A DNA stretch of 62,320 nucleotides, from NCBI GenBank assembly GCA_021784755.1, contig JAJYHM010000054.1, forward strand, positions 1 to 62,320. Reading direction: 5' to 3'. The position numbers and the translations under genes were made by a program. Below are positions 25,578-33,272 of the stretch, in pieces (position 1 is the stretch's first letter; every line of letters begins with the position of its first letter). The notes beneath the pieces were generated by a model, which did no database searches, was not told the DNA's origin, and was given only the letters and a program-made list of their open reading frames with translations. Source of the stretch: Pseudomonadota bacterium. Its GTDB lineage: Bacteria > Pseudomonadota > Gammaproteobacteria > Acidiferrobacterales > Acidiferrobacteraceae.

Positions 25578-27158
25578 ATGGGTCGCGGGGAGGCTGCTTT
25601 GGGGCGAGCGGGATATCGAGGCTTTGGAGGCGTCGCGGTAGCACTGCTTGTGTTCGCGACCCAAGCCGTGGCAAGCCCTGCGCAGGGTTTTGACTACGCC
25701 ACCGCCGTGCGCAAGGCGCAACACCTGGCGGCCGGTCCCTTCCGGCCCCAAGCGCGCATCCCTCGGATCGGCCGCTTCACATACGACCAGTATCGCAGTG
25801 TCCATTTCAGGCCGGGCGCGACCCTCTGGCCGCACCGGCGTTTCCATATGCAGCTCTTTGCCCCCGGTTATAGGTTCGTGCGCGCGGTGTCGGTGTATGT
25901 GGTCGCCTCTGGGCGTGTGCGCAGGCTGCGCTTTCATCCCTCGTTCTTTCGCCACCCGAAGGGTTTGTATCCGCGGCCCTTGCCCGCGCATATCGGCTAT
26001 GCCGGCTTTCGTCTCCTCTATGACGGCTACGATCCTCGCCGTTCCAAGGTAGCGACCAACGATCAAGTGATTGTATTCTTGGGTGCGAGCTATTTTCGTG
26101 CCAAGGGCTCGCATGAACAGTTCGGCCTGTCCGCGCGGGGGCTTGCCATCGACACCATAGCCCCCCATCCCGAGGAGTTCCCGCATTTCATTGCCTATTG
26201 GATCCGCCGTCCGGCGCGACAGGCCCGTGCCATTACGGTCTTCGCCTTGATGAATAGTCCGAGCGCCGCAGCGGCCTTCCGTTTTCGCATCCGGCCAGGC
26301 CGTGCGGTCCACGTGCGCGTGCGTGCGACCTTCTTTTTCAGGCGTCCCGTGCGTGAGCTTGGGATCGCGCCCTTGTCGAGCATGTATATGTACGATCTGT
26401 GCGACCGCCGCCCTTGGGCCTATTTGCGTCCAGCAGTTCACGATTCCGAAGGCTTTTTGCTTGAAAGCCGGCATGCCGTGCGCTGGCGGCAACTCGCGAA
26501 TCCCGCGCGCGTGCACCAGTTCCTGTTTCCGGTCCGCCATTTGCGCGGCTTCGGTTTGATCCAGCGGGATCGGGATTTTTTTGACTATCAGTCGGTGTCC
26601 ATGCGCTATCAGGGCCGCCCCAGCGTGTGGGTGCGGCCGCGCGGCGCGTGGGGGCCCGGGGCGGCCACCTTGGTTGAGATCCCAAGCCCCAACGAGACCA
26701 ACGATAACGTCGCGGCCTTTTGGCAGCCGGCGCGCAGGCCCCCGCTCGAGCAGCCCTATCGCTTGCGTTACACCTTGATCTGGAATGGTGCCGGCCCCCG
26801 GGAATCTCTGGCGCGCGTCGTGCAGACCCGTGCCAGCGCGCGTTGTCCGGGACGCCCGGTGCGATTTGCCATCCAATTCGCGGGCGCGTCGCTTGCGCGC
26901 CTTGTAAAGGGTGGGCACCTCGCGGTGCAGGTGCGTGCCCCAGGCCCCCACGCCCCCCTCGTCGACATCGCCTTGCGGGCACTGGCATCCGGGCGCGTGC
27001 AGTTGAGTTTCACGGTTGGCGCAAAGCGCCCCAAGGCCTTGCGGATTCGGGCGGAACTCGTCGATCGAGGCCGGCCTGTGAGCGAGGTCTGGGACTATGT
27101 GGTGGCGCGCGAGGAACCTCCGATCCACGTGATGCGACGCCTACGGGGTGCGTCATGA
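25578..27158 (+). CDS. opgG: OpgG-family periplasmic glucan biosynthesis protein (copy 1)
   Basis: OpgG/OpgD proteins act in the periplasm on osmoregulated beta-1,2-glucan made by OpgH; this fold has recently been linked to beta-1,2-glucanase activity (GH186). The 526-residue product has a signal peptide (about 1-32, ending QAVAS) and conserved blocks: FDYATAVRKAQHLA, FLGASYFRAKG, YGLSARGLAIDT-like FGLSARGLAIDT, VHDSEGF, GFGLIQRDRDFFDYQS, and SPNETNDNVAAFW. All key blocks are kept. ATG 25578 is chosen because the upstream frame (from 25335) overlaps the kinase gene and is arginine-rich. It overlaps the next gene by 4 bp. opgH is 6 kb away, not adjacent as in E. coli. Confidence 0.9.
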   Translation: MGRGEAALGRAGYRGFGGVAVALLVFATQAVASPAQGFDYATAVRKAQHLAAGPFRPQARIPRIGRFTYDQYRSVHFRPGATLWPHRRFHMQLFAPGYRFVRAVSVYVVASGRVRRLRFHPSFFRHPKGLYPRPLPAHIGYAGFRLLYDGYDPRRSKVATNDQVIVFLGASYFRAKGSHEQFGLSARGLAIDTIAPHPEEFPHFIAYWIRRPARQARAITVFALMNSPSAAAAFRFRIRPGRAVHVRVRATFFFRRPVRELGIAPLSSMYMYDLCDRRPWAYLRPAVHDSEGFLLESRHAVRWRQLANPARVHQFLFPVRHLRGFGLIQRDRDFFDYQSVSMRYQGRPSVWVRPRGAWGPGAATLVEIPSPNETNDNVAAFWQPARRPPLEQPYRLRYTLIWNGAGPRESLARVVQTRASARCPGRPVRFAIQFAGASLARLVKGGHLAVQVRAPGPHAPLVDIALRALASGRVQLSFTVGAKRPKALRIRAELVDRGRPVSEVWDYVVAREEPPIHVMRRLRGAS

Positions 27159-28519
27159 GTGCATCGCCACCCCGAGGCCTCAGGGGGGCGGCGCGCATGG
27201 CCCCGTCGGCGGGGTTTGGGCCGGTGGCGGTCGGGTGCGTAATGGCGGTTGTGGCGTCCCAGGCCCTGGCTTTCGATCGCATCGTAGCGCTAAAAGACGC
27301 CGCCCGGCATTCGTCGCCGTGGGTCGCGCACGGGGTGTTGCTGGCGCGCCTATCGTCCACGCCAGCCCGGGAAGTCTGGTGTCTGCAGGGAGGCTCGCAG
27401 CCCCTGCGCGTGGCGGTCGCTTCGGCAGGCCATGAGGTCTACGGTCGATGCCAGGCGCTGCGCGTGACGGGGCCCGGCGCGGATGCGCGTCCGGTCACGT
27501 TCTTTTCGCTGGCACGTGGTTCGTTCTGGGCACGCCCGGCCGGGGGCTCGCGAGGGGTTGCGATGCAGGCCTTGGGACGGCACGGGGTGTTCCGCAAGGT
27601 GACCCTCGCTGTCAACGCTCGAGGGCTTGTCGTGTCGGCGCAAGCCTGGGCGGAGGCGGCGCGCGCCCGCTATCGTATTTTCGTCGAGGGGACCCGCGTG
27701 GTGCGCATGGAGGTGACGGAGCGCGTGCGCTACCAGAACGCTGCGACAGGGGTTCGCGATCGGCCGGCGCTTGCTGCCTTCTACGATTATGGGGTGGCCA
27801 ATCACATGCCAGCTTCGGCCGTCGATCTCGCGCGCCACGATGCCGATGGGCTCTGGCTCGACCAGGCTCGGTCGATTTCGTGGCTCCCCCTGCGCAACCC
27901 GCCCAAGCCCTGGTCGCGCACCTTCGGCGCCTCTGTACGCGGCGTTGGTCTCGTGCAACGCAATCGCGCCTTGCGCGACTTCGGTGTGCACGTGGCGCGC
28001 GAACAGGATGCCCCTGATGTGTTTGTGCGCTGGACGGGGCGTGGGGGGGCGGTCGTCTTGCGCGAACGTCCGAGCGCAGGTGGCGGGGGGCCGAATATCG
28101 GCGTGATCTTCGCGCCAGGTGGGATACGCGCCACCGGACACGGATGGACTGGGCGCTATCGGCTCGTGTGGGAGCGTGCCCCCGCCCACCCCGAGCGCGT
28201 GGCGGTGGTGGTCTCGAGCCTCATCGGCGGGAACGCCGACACCGGGGCGCGCAAATATGTTATCGATTACGCCGGAGGCCCCCTCGAGGGGCGACTTCCG
28301 ATCGGCGCCGTCGCGGGGAGCGTACGCGTGCGGCCCGACACCTTCGTCACCCAGGACGCTGTCGGATTCAATCCCTATACCGGCGGCTATCGCCAGGTGG
28401 TGCAGGTCATGCCCGTGCCGGGCCGCACAGTGCAGGTGCGCGCCTGGCTTGATCTGGGCGGCCAGGTTATCTCGGAGATCTGGCGCTATGCGCTCTTCAC
28501 GCCGCGTGTGGCCCACTAA
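27155..28519 (+). CDS. Divergent OpgG-like protein (copy 2)
   Basis: A 454-residue exported protein (signal about 20-40, ending SQALA) that overlaps copy 1 by ATGA. It keeps the general OpgG order: a VEMTERVRY-type strand, FYDYGVANHM, ARHDADGLWLD and GVGLVQRNRALRDFGV. However, SPNETNDNVAAFW is replaced by Gly-rich RPSAGGGGPNIGVIFAP and the QRDRDF block reads QRNRAL. It is about 70 residues shorter than copy 1. These changes suggest that it has lost enzymatic activity and may act as a binding or regulatory partner, or on a different substrate. The relationship is my reading of motif order, not an alignment. Confidence 0.7.
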   Translation: MSASPPRGLRGAARMAPSAGFGPVAVGCVMAVVASQALAFDRIVALKDAARHSSPWVAHGVLLARLSSTPAREVWCLQGGSQPLRVAVASAGHEVYGRCQALRVTGPGADARPVTFFSLARGSFWARPAGGSRGVAMQALGRHGVFRKVTLAVNARGLVVSAQAWAEAARARYRIFVEGTRVVRMEVTERVRYQNAATGVRDRPALAAFYDYGVANHMPASAVDLARHDADGLWLDQARSISWLPLRNPPKPWSRTFGASVRGVGLVQRNRALRDFGVHVAREQDAPDVFVRWTGRGGAVVLRERPSAGGGGPNIGVIFAPGGIRATGHGWTGRYRLVWERAPAHPERVAVVVSSLIGGNADTGARKYVIDYAGGPLEGRLPIGAVAGSVRVRPDTFVTQDAVGFNPYTGGYRQVVQVMPVPGRTVQVRAWLDLGGQVISEIWRYALFTPRVAH

Positions 28520-28597
28520 GGGCGGCACTGTTGCTTGTCTCAGTCTCCCCGGGCGGTTATCGTGGCCATGGATGACCAATCGAAAGGAGGGGGGGAG

Positions 28598-29326
28598 GTG
28601 CGGGACGCTATCGAAATGAACGCCTTGGGGCAGGTCGTGGGGGTGCCGCTCGGTGATTGGCAGGCCCCGCCGCGACCGGACGACCGGGTGCTCGAGGGTC
28701 GCTATTGTATCATCGAGCGCTTGCAAGCGACACGTCACGCGCGGCCGCTCTACGACGCCAACAGCCAAGACCGCGAGGGCCGCATGTGGACCTATCTTCC
28801 GCACGGGCCATTCGCCGATTTCGCGGATTACCAGGCCTGGGTCGAGCGTGCGGAAGCAAGCACCGATCCGTGGTTCTACGCGATCGTCGACAAAGAGCGG
28901 GGGTACGCCACGGGCATCGCATCCTATTTGCGTATCACACCCGAGGCAGGTTCGATCGAGGTGGGCGCTTTGGTGTTCTCGCCTCTTTTGCAGCGCCGCG
29001 CGGCCGCCACCGAGGCCATGGCGCTCATGATGGGACACGCCTTTGCGCTCGGATATCGGCGATACGAGTGGAAGTGTGATGCCTTGAATCGGGCCTCTCG
29101 CGCGGCAGCGGAACGTCTGGGCTTCCATTATGAAGGGACTTTCCGCAAGGCCGTGGTCGTGAAGGGACGTAACCGCGATACCGCATGGTTCTCAGTGACC
29201 GACGATGAGTGGCCGGCGCTTCGGGGGATATTCGCGCGTTGGCTCGACGCGGCGAACTTTGACGCCGAGGGGCGCCAGCGCGTGGCCCTTTCGGCTCTGA
29301 CGCGCGCCTGGCGCGCAGCTTTATAG
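28598..29326 (+). CDS. GNAT-family N-acetyltransferase (RimJ/RimL-type)
   Basis: A 242-residue cytoplasmic protein with the GNAT fold: strand-loop-helix TGIASYLRI, EVGALVFSPLLQRRAAATEAMALMM (acetyl-CoA binding region, degenerate RxxGxA), then EWKCDALNRASRAAAERLGFHYEGTFRKAVV, the usual C-terminal N-A-x-x-A..LGF motif of RimJ/RimL. AAAGGAGG (28583-28590) sits 7 nt before GTG 28598, which is preferred over ATG 28568 and ATG 28616. Target unknown. It lies between the glucan gene pair and the second kinase, 78 bp after copy 2. Confidence 0.85.
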   Translation: MRDAIEMNALGQVVGVPLGDWQAPPRPDDRVLEGRYCIIERLQATRHARPLYDANSQDREGRMWTYLPHGPFADFADYQAWVERAEASTDPWFYAIVDKERGYATGIASYLRITPEAGSIEVGALVFSPLLQRRAAATEAMALMMGHAFALGYRRYEWKCDALNRASRAAAERLGFHYEGTFRKAVVVKGRNRDTAWFSVTDDEWPALRGIFARWLDAANFDAEGRQRVALSALTRAWRAAL

Positions 29327-29504
29327 TTGGACCCGCGGCGCGTGGGAGCGGTCATGCCATTACCGCGGAGCGCCAGCAGGCCTCGATGGGCTCCACGAAG
29401 GCGCTTTTCCGGCCGTTGCTTGGCGCGTGCGGTCACGGCTCAGCTTGTGGCCCCTCTTTTCGCGGTTCACACTGGCGATTTCCCGGAAAAAGGCGGGGGA
29501 GCTC

Positions 29505-31754
29505 ATGGAGAGGGAGGAAGAAGTGTGGCGTCGGCGTGCCTGGGAGGTGCTGGCGGGCGCGGCCGCCGACGCGCTGATCGCCTGGACACAAGACGGTAAG
29601 GTGTTCGCCTGGAACGAAGGGGCGACCCGCCTCTACGGTTACGAAGCCTGCGAGGTTATGGGGCGCGACATGCGCGCTGAGTTCGGAGTTCCCGATAGCG
29701 ACGTATGGCCGCCGGCCTCCCTTCAGGGACCGATCGCGCTCGAGCTCGATCGCCGCCAGAAGGATGGGACGCCGCTTGTGGTGTTGGTGGAACTGCGGCC
29801 GATAACAAGTGAGCACGGTGCGGCTATAGGGGTAGCCGAGATTGGGCGCCCTGTCCCACGCACGCTCGGCATAGCGCGAGTGCAGCAACAGGCCGTACGT
29901 CAACATCTGGCGGCGATCGTCGAATCGTCCGAGGATGCGATCGTGACCAAGTCCCTGAAAGGTATCATCCAATCCTGGAACCACGGCGCCGAACGAATCT
30001 TCGGTTACGGCGCCCATGAGGCCATTGGCCGTCCTGTGACCATATTGATACCGCCGGATCGTCAAGACGAGGAAGAGCGCATCCTTGCGGCGATTTGCGC
30101 CGGGGAGCGAGTGCGGCATTACGAGACCGTACGCCTACGCAAAGACGGCCAGCTGATCCAGGTCGCGCTTTCGATCTCGCCTGTGTACGACAATCAGGGC
30201 CGCGTTGTCGCGGCGTCGAAGATCGCGCGTGACATGACCACCTATCGCGCCGCCGAGCGGGCGCTCGCCGATAGCGAGGATCGGCTGGCGGCGGTGATCG
30301 AGTCGGTGCCCGTGGTGCTATTCGCTTTTGATGCGGACGGCGTGCTCACACTCCTTAAGGGGCGCGCGGTCGAGGGCTTGGGCCTGAAGCGCGAAGGGTT
30401 GCTCGGGCGCTTGTTTCGAGGCCTCGAGGCGGGGCCTGCCGCGGGGCTTTCTGTGCAGCTTGAGCGGGCGCTCGCCGGGGAGCGCTACACGGCGACCCTC
30501 GGTGTTGCCGGACGGATTCTTGAGATCCGCTGGTTACCGGTGGTGGGGCCGGGGGGAACGATCCGGGGCGCCGAGGGTATAGCGATCGATGTAACCGAAC
30601 CGCGACGCATCCAGGAAGAAGCCCTGCGCAGGAGTAAATGGGAGTCGTTCGGCGCACTCGCGGGCGGCATAGCCCACGACTTCAATAATGTGCTGGCGGC
30701 GATCGTGGGCAATCTCGCGCTTGCGCGCATGAAGCTTCCGGCCGACTCCGAAGTGGCATCTTTCATCGGGGAATCCGAGAATGCGGCGATGCGCGCGCGA
30801 GGCCTCACGCGGCAGCTTCTGAGCTTCGCCAAAGGCGACCGGCCGGCGCGGCATCCGGTCGATCTCGCATCGCTCATCGAATCTACCGCGCGTTTCGCGC
30901 TCGGCGGATCGAATGTCCGTGCCCACGTCCTGGTGGCGCAGGACCTCTGGAAGGTCTTGGGGGACGAAGGTCAGCTAAGTCAGGTGATCAACAATCTGGT
31001 CATCAACGCCCAGCAGGCGATGCCCTCGGGCGGGGCCGTGGAGTTGCTGGCACGCAATGTCTCCTTACACGGTCATGAGACCGCCCTTCCGGCCGGCGAC
31101 TATGTGCGTATAGACTGCGTGGACAGTGGGATGGGTATTAACGAGAAAGATGTGACGCACGTCTTTGATCCGTTCTTTACGACCAAATCGCGCGGTAGCG
31201 GCCTTGGGCTGACGACGAGCGCGCGCATCCTCCAGGACCATGGCGGGCACATCGAGATAGCCTCACGCCCAGGGGAAGGGGCGCGCGTGCGTTTCTATCT
31301 CCCGCGCCTGGTCAAGGAAGGGCGCGCTCGGGAGGCCCTTCGATCCGCGCGGCCGTCGAAGGGGCGCATCCTGTTCATGGACGACGAGGAGCCGATCCGC
31401 AAGGTCGCCCAGGCCATGCTCACGCATCTCGGATATCATGTGTGCACGGTCGCTGAGGGGGCTGCGGCGGTGTGTGAGTATCAGAAGAACCGCTACGATA
31501 TCGTCATTCTCGATTTGACGGTGCGCGACGGCTTGGGAGGGCTTGCTACCCTCGAGCGTCTGCGCGATTTCGATCCCGGGGTGGTGGCCATCGTCTCGAG
31601 CGGTTATTCTAGCGACCCCGTGATGGCCGACCATGAACGCTACGGTTTCGTGGCGAAGGTGCCCAAGCCCTATACGCCCGAGGCCTTGGACGCGGCCATC
31701 GCGCCCCTGCTCGCGTCCAACGCATCCAGGCGGCCGGCGAGCGCGGGGATTTGA
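29505..31754 (+). CDS. Soluble hybrid histidine kinase, PAS-PAS-PAS-HisKA-HATPase-REC
   Basis: A 749-residue protein without membrane helices. Three PAS-type domains (about 10-105, 125-245, 255-370) include SSEDAIVTKSLKGIIQSWNHGAERIFGYGAHEAIGRP, a typical PAS/S-box. The HisKA phospho-His lies in GGIAHDFNNVLAAI. The ATPase domain shows NNLVINAQQAMPSGG and DSGMGINEKDV...GSGLGL. The receiver (about 620-735) has MDDEEPIRK and phospho-acceptor VILDLTVRDG. The kinase core is the same type (HDFNN) as the kinase at 22498, so the two are related. ATG 29505 is chosen with GGGGGAG upstream; the frame opens at 29427. No output regulator adjoins. Confidence 0.9.
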   Translation: MEREEEVWRRRAWEVLAGAAADALIAWTQDGKVFAWNEGATRLYGYEACEVMGRDMRAEFGVPDSDVWPPASLQGPIALELDRRQKDGTPLVVLVELRPITSEHGAAIGVAEIGRPVPRTLGIARVQQQAVRQHLAAIVESSEDAIVTKSLKGIIQSWNHGAERIFGYGAHEAIGRPVTILIPPDRQDEEERILAAICAGERVRHYETVRLRKDGQLIQVALSISPVYDNQGRVVAASKIARDMTTYRAAERALADSEDRLAAVIESVPVVLFAFDADGVLTLLKGRAVEGLGLKREGLLGRLFRGLEAGPAAGLSVQLERALAGERYTATLGVAGRILEIRWLPVVGPGGTIRGAEGIAIDVTEPRRIQEEALRRSKWESFGALAGGIAHDFNNVLAAIVGNLALARMKLPADSEVASFIGESENAAMRARGLTRQLLSFAKGDRPARHPVDLASLIESTARFALGGSNVRAHVLVAQDLWKVLGDEGQLSQVINNLVINAQQAMPSGGAVELLARNVSLHGHETALPAGDYVRIDCVDSGMGINEKDVTHVFDPFFTTKSRGSGLGLTTSARILQDHGGHIEIASRPGEGARVRFYLPRLVKEGRAREALRSARPSKGRILFMDDEEPIRKVAQAMLTHLGYHVCTVAEGAAAVCEYQKNRYDIVILDLTVRDGLGGLATLERLRDFDPGVVAIVSSGYSSDPVMADHERYGFVAKVPKPYTPEALDAAIAPLLASNASRRPASAGI

Positions 31755-31781
31755 CGGGGCGTGTCTCGGGGAGGGGAGCGG

Positions 31782-32198
31782 ATGAAAAAGCCTGGCAGGC
31801 GTCCGGGAGACGGCATCGATGGCGGAAGGCTCGATGCCATCGTGGCGCGCGCCCACAAGGAGGCGGACACACGCATGCGCGGGTATCGCGAGCAGTCGCT
31901 GCGCCTGCATCCGCATGTCTGTGCACGCTGCGGCCGCACCTTCGATCGCAGCAACCTCCATGAACTGACCGTGCACCACAAGGACCATAATCACGACAAC
32001 AACCCGCCCGACGGCAGCAATTGGGAGAATCTCTGCCTGTACTGCCATGATTGGGAGCACCAGAAATATTCCTACGCTGTGACAGGGGCTTACGCGGATT
32101 TCGGGCTTACGACCCGGCCTGCGGTCCAGGCGGAGGTCAAGCACAATCCGTTTGCCGGATTGAAAGATGCGCTTACCAAGAAGGGCGGGAACGGATAG
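31782..32198 (+). CDS. yajD: HNH endonuclease family protein (YajD-like)
   Basis: A 138-residue small nuclease-fold protein. It has two CxxC zinc knuckles (CARCGRTF, CLYCHDW) bracketing the HNH core ELTVHHKDHNHDNNPPDGSNWENLCLYC, with the catalytic His pair in VHHKDHNH. This is the YajD arrangement; E. coli YajD is about 115 residues. ATG 31782 is chosen over GTG 31761 because GAGGGGAG (31771-31778) sits just upstream. It follows the kinase by 27 bp. Biological role unknown. Confidence 0.88.
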   Translation: MKKPGRRPGDGIDGGRLDAIVARAHKEADTRMRGYREQSLRLHPHVCARCGRTFDRSNLHELTVHHKDHNHDNNPPDGSNWENLCLYCHDWEHQKYSYAVTGAYADFGLTTRPAVQAEVKHNPFAGLKDALTKKGGNG

Positions 32199-32276
32199 AA
32201 GCCTTGGGGTTGCGCCGCATACGCGGGAGAGGGCCGCGAGGCGCGTTCGGGTTCCTTGCGGCACACATCTTGAGAC

Positions 32277-32313
32277 AAAAAAAGACCGACGACCCCTTTC
32301 GGGGCCGCCGGTC
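32277..32313 (-). terminator. Rho-independent terminator of cspA
   Basis: On the minus strand, GACCGGCGGCCCC (32313-32301), tetraloop GAAA, then GGGGTCGTCGGTC (32296-32284) forms a 13-bp stem with G-U pairs, followed by a run of seven T (32283-32277). It lies 28 bp beyond the cspA stop. Confidence 0.85.
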
Positions 32314-32341
32314 GTTTATTGCCTAACCGAAGTCTTGGGAC

Positions 32342-32545
32342 TTAGGCCGGCGAGACCTGGGTGGCCTGAAGGCCCTTGGGTCCTTTCTCGACCTGGTAGG
32401 TCACGGCTTGGCCTTCGGCCAGGGTCTTGAAGCCCGAGCCCGTGATGGCCGAGAAGTGCACGAATACATCCGCGCTTCCGTCTGAGGGAGAAATAAAGCC
32501 AAAGCCCTTCGCTTCATTGAACCACTTCACTGTTCCTGTTGCCAT
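32342..32545 (-). CDS. cspA: Cold-shock protein, CspA family
   Basis: A 67-residue single-strand nucleic-acid binding protein, an RNA chaperone. RNP1 KGFGFISP and RNP2 DVFVHFSAI are both present, with the conserved start [16 protein letters not shown]. It is a complete single-domain OB-fold, usual length. A long leader on the minus strand (32546 upward) is typical of cold-shock genes, but I do not see a clear cold-box. Confidence 0.95.
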   Translation of the reverse strand: MATGTVKWFNEAKGFGFISPSDGSADVFVHFSAITGSGFKTLAEGQAVTYQVEKGPKGLQATQVSPA

Positions 32546-32903
32546 TCTGGTAGTGCCTCGATGTGTATGAGATCTGATCCCCGTTATCCGGGTATAATTG
32601 CAGGATCGAAGGAGATATACGGGAAATTGCCGAGTGGAACTTCGTGTAACGTCCTAAAGAGCAGCTGCAATAGGGATACGCTACGCTAGTTCGGCGGCGT
32701 ACGCAACTAGGGTGTTGGAGGGGACGGACTTTGGTCCGAGACCCCCCGGTAGGCGGGCTTGGCACAATCCCGGCAAGGCCCGGTTCGGTGGAACTTCTCG
32801 GGAGTCTTATGGACTTACTCAATACAGGGCAGGCAGCGTGGGCTATGGTGGTTTGTCGTAAGATGTACAACGCCTTGGAGGCGGTTTCAGGCAGGGGGAG
32901 TGC
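32546..32903. other. Divergent upstream region of cspA and the opgH operon
   Basis: A 358-bp gap without a gene. It must hold the cspA promoter and leader (minus) and a promoter for the pre-opgH gene (plus). Short hairpins occur near 32725-32755 (GGACTTTGGTCC, 32733-32744). No sites could be placed with confidence. Confidence 0.4.
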
Positions 32904-33272
32904 GTGGTAGTCGACGAGCGAGCGCAGAGGCGGGTGCGTGTCATGCCGCTGGATGTGGCGGAGCCCGCGGAGATTCGAGAGCGATTGCGCGCCTACCTTG
33001 CTGCTCTCGGGGCCGATGAAGGCCTTTCTGAACACTACATAAAGGAGGCGTGCGAGGGCGCAAGCCTCGCCGGGGCCGCTTTCGCGCGCCTGCGCGACTT
33101 GCTGGTCGCGGACCTCGCGAAGAGCGCGCCCGGCGTAAGCGACGATGTGGAATCCGCGGCCCTCGCCCGGTTGGCCCTCTGGCTGTCGGCGGATGCGGCC
33201 ACCCTTGCGACTTTGCCCCTTACGCCTCCGCTCACGCGTCAGTCCATGGCGTCCGAGCGGACGCGCCCATGA
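32904..33272 (+). CDS. Small unknown protein translationally coupled to opgH
   Basis: A 122-residue, helical, Ala/Leu/Arg-rich soluble protein from GTG 32904, with AGGGGGAG (32894-32901) upstream. It contains PAEIRERLRAYLAALGADEGLSEHYIKEACEGASLAGAAFARLRDLL. Its stop overlaps the opgH start (ATGA, 33269-33272). It does not resemble a family I know. One possibility is a detached counterpart of the long cytoplasmic N-terminal region that E. coli OpgH has before its first membrane helix, since the OpgH here lacks most of that region. This is speculation. Confidence 0.6.
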   Translation: MVVDERAQRRVRVMPLDVAEPAEIRERLRAYLAALGADEGLSEHYIKEACEGASLAGAAFARLRDLLVADLAKSAPGVSDDVESAALARLALWLSADAATLATLPLTPPLTRQSMASERTRP

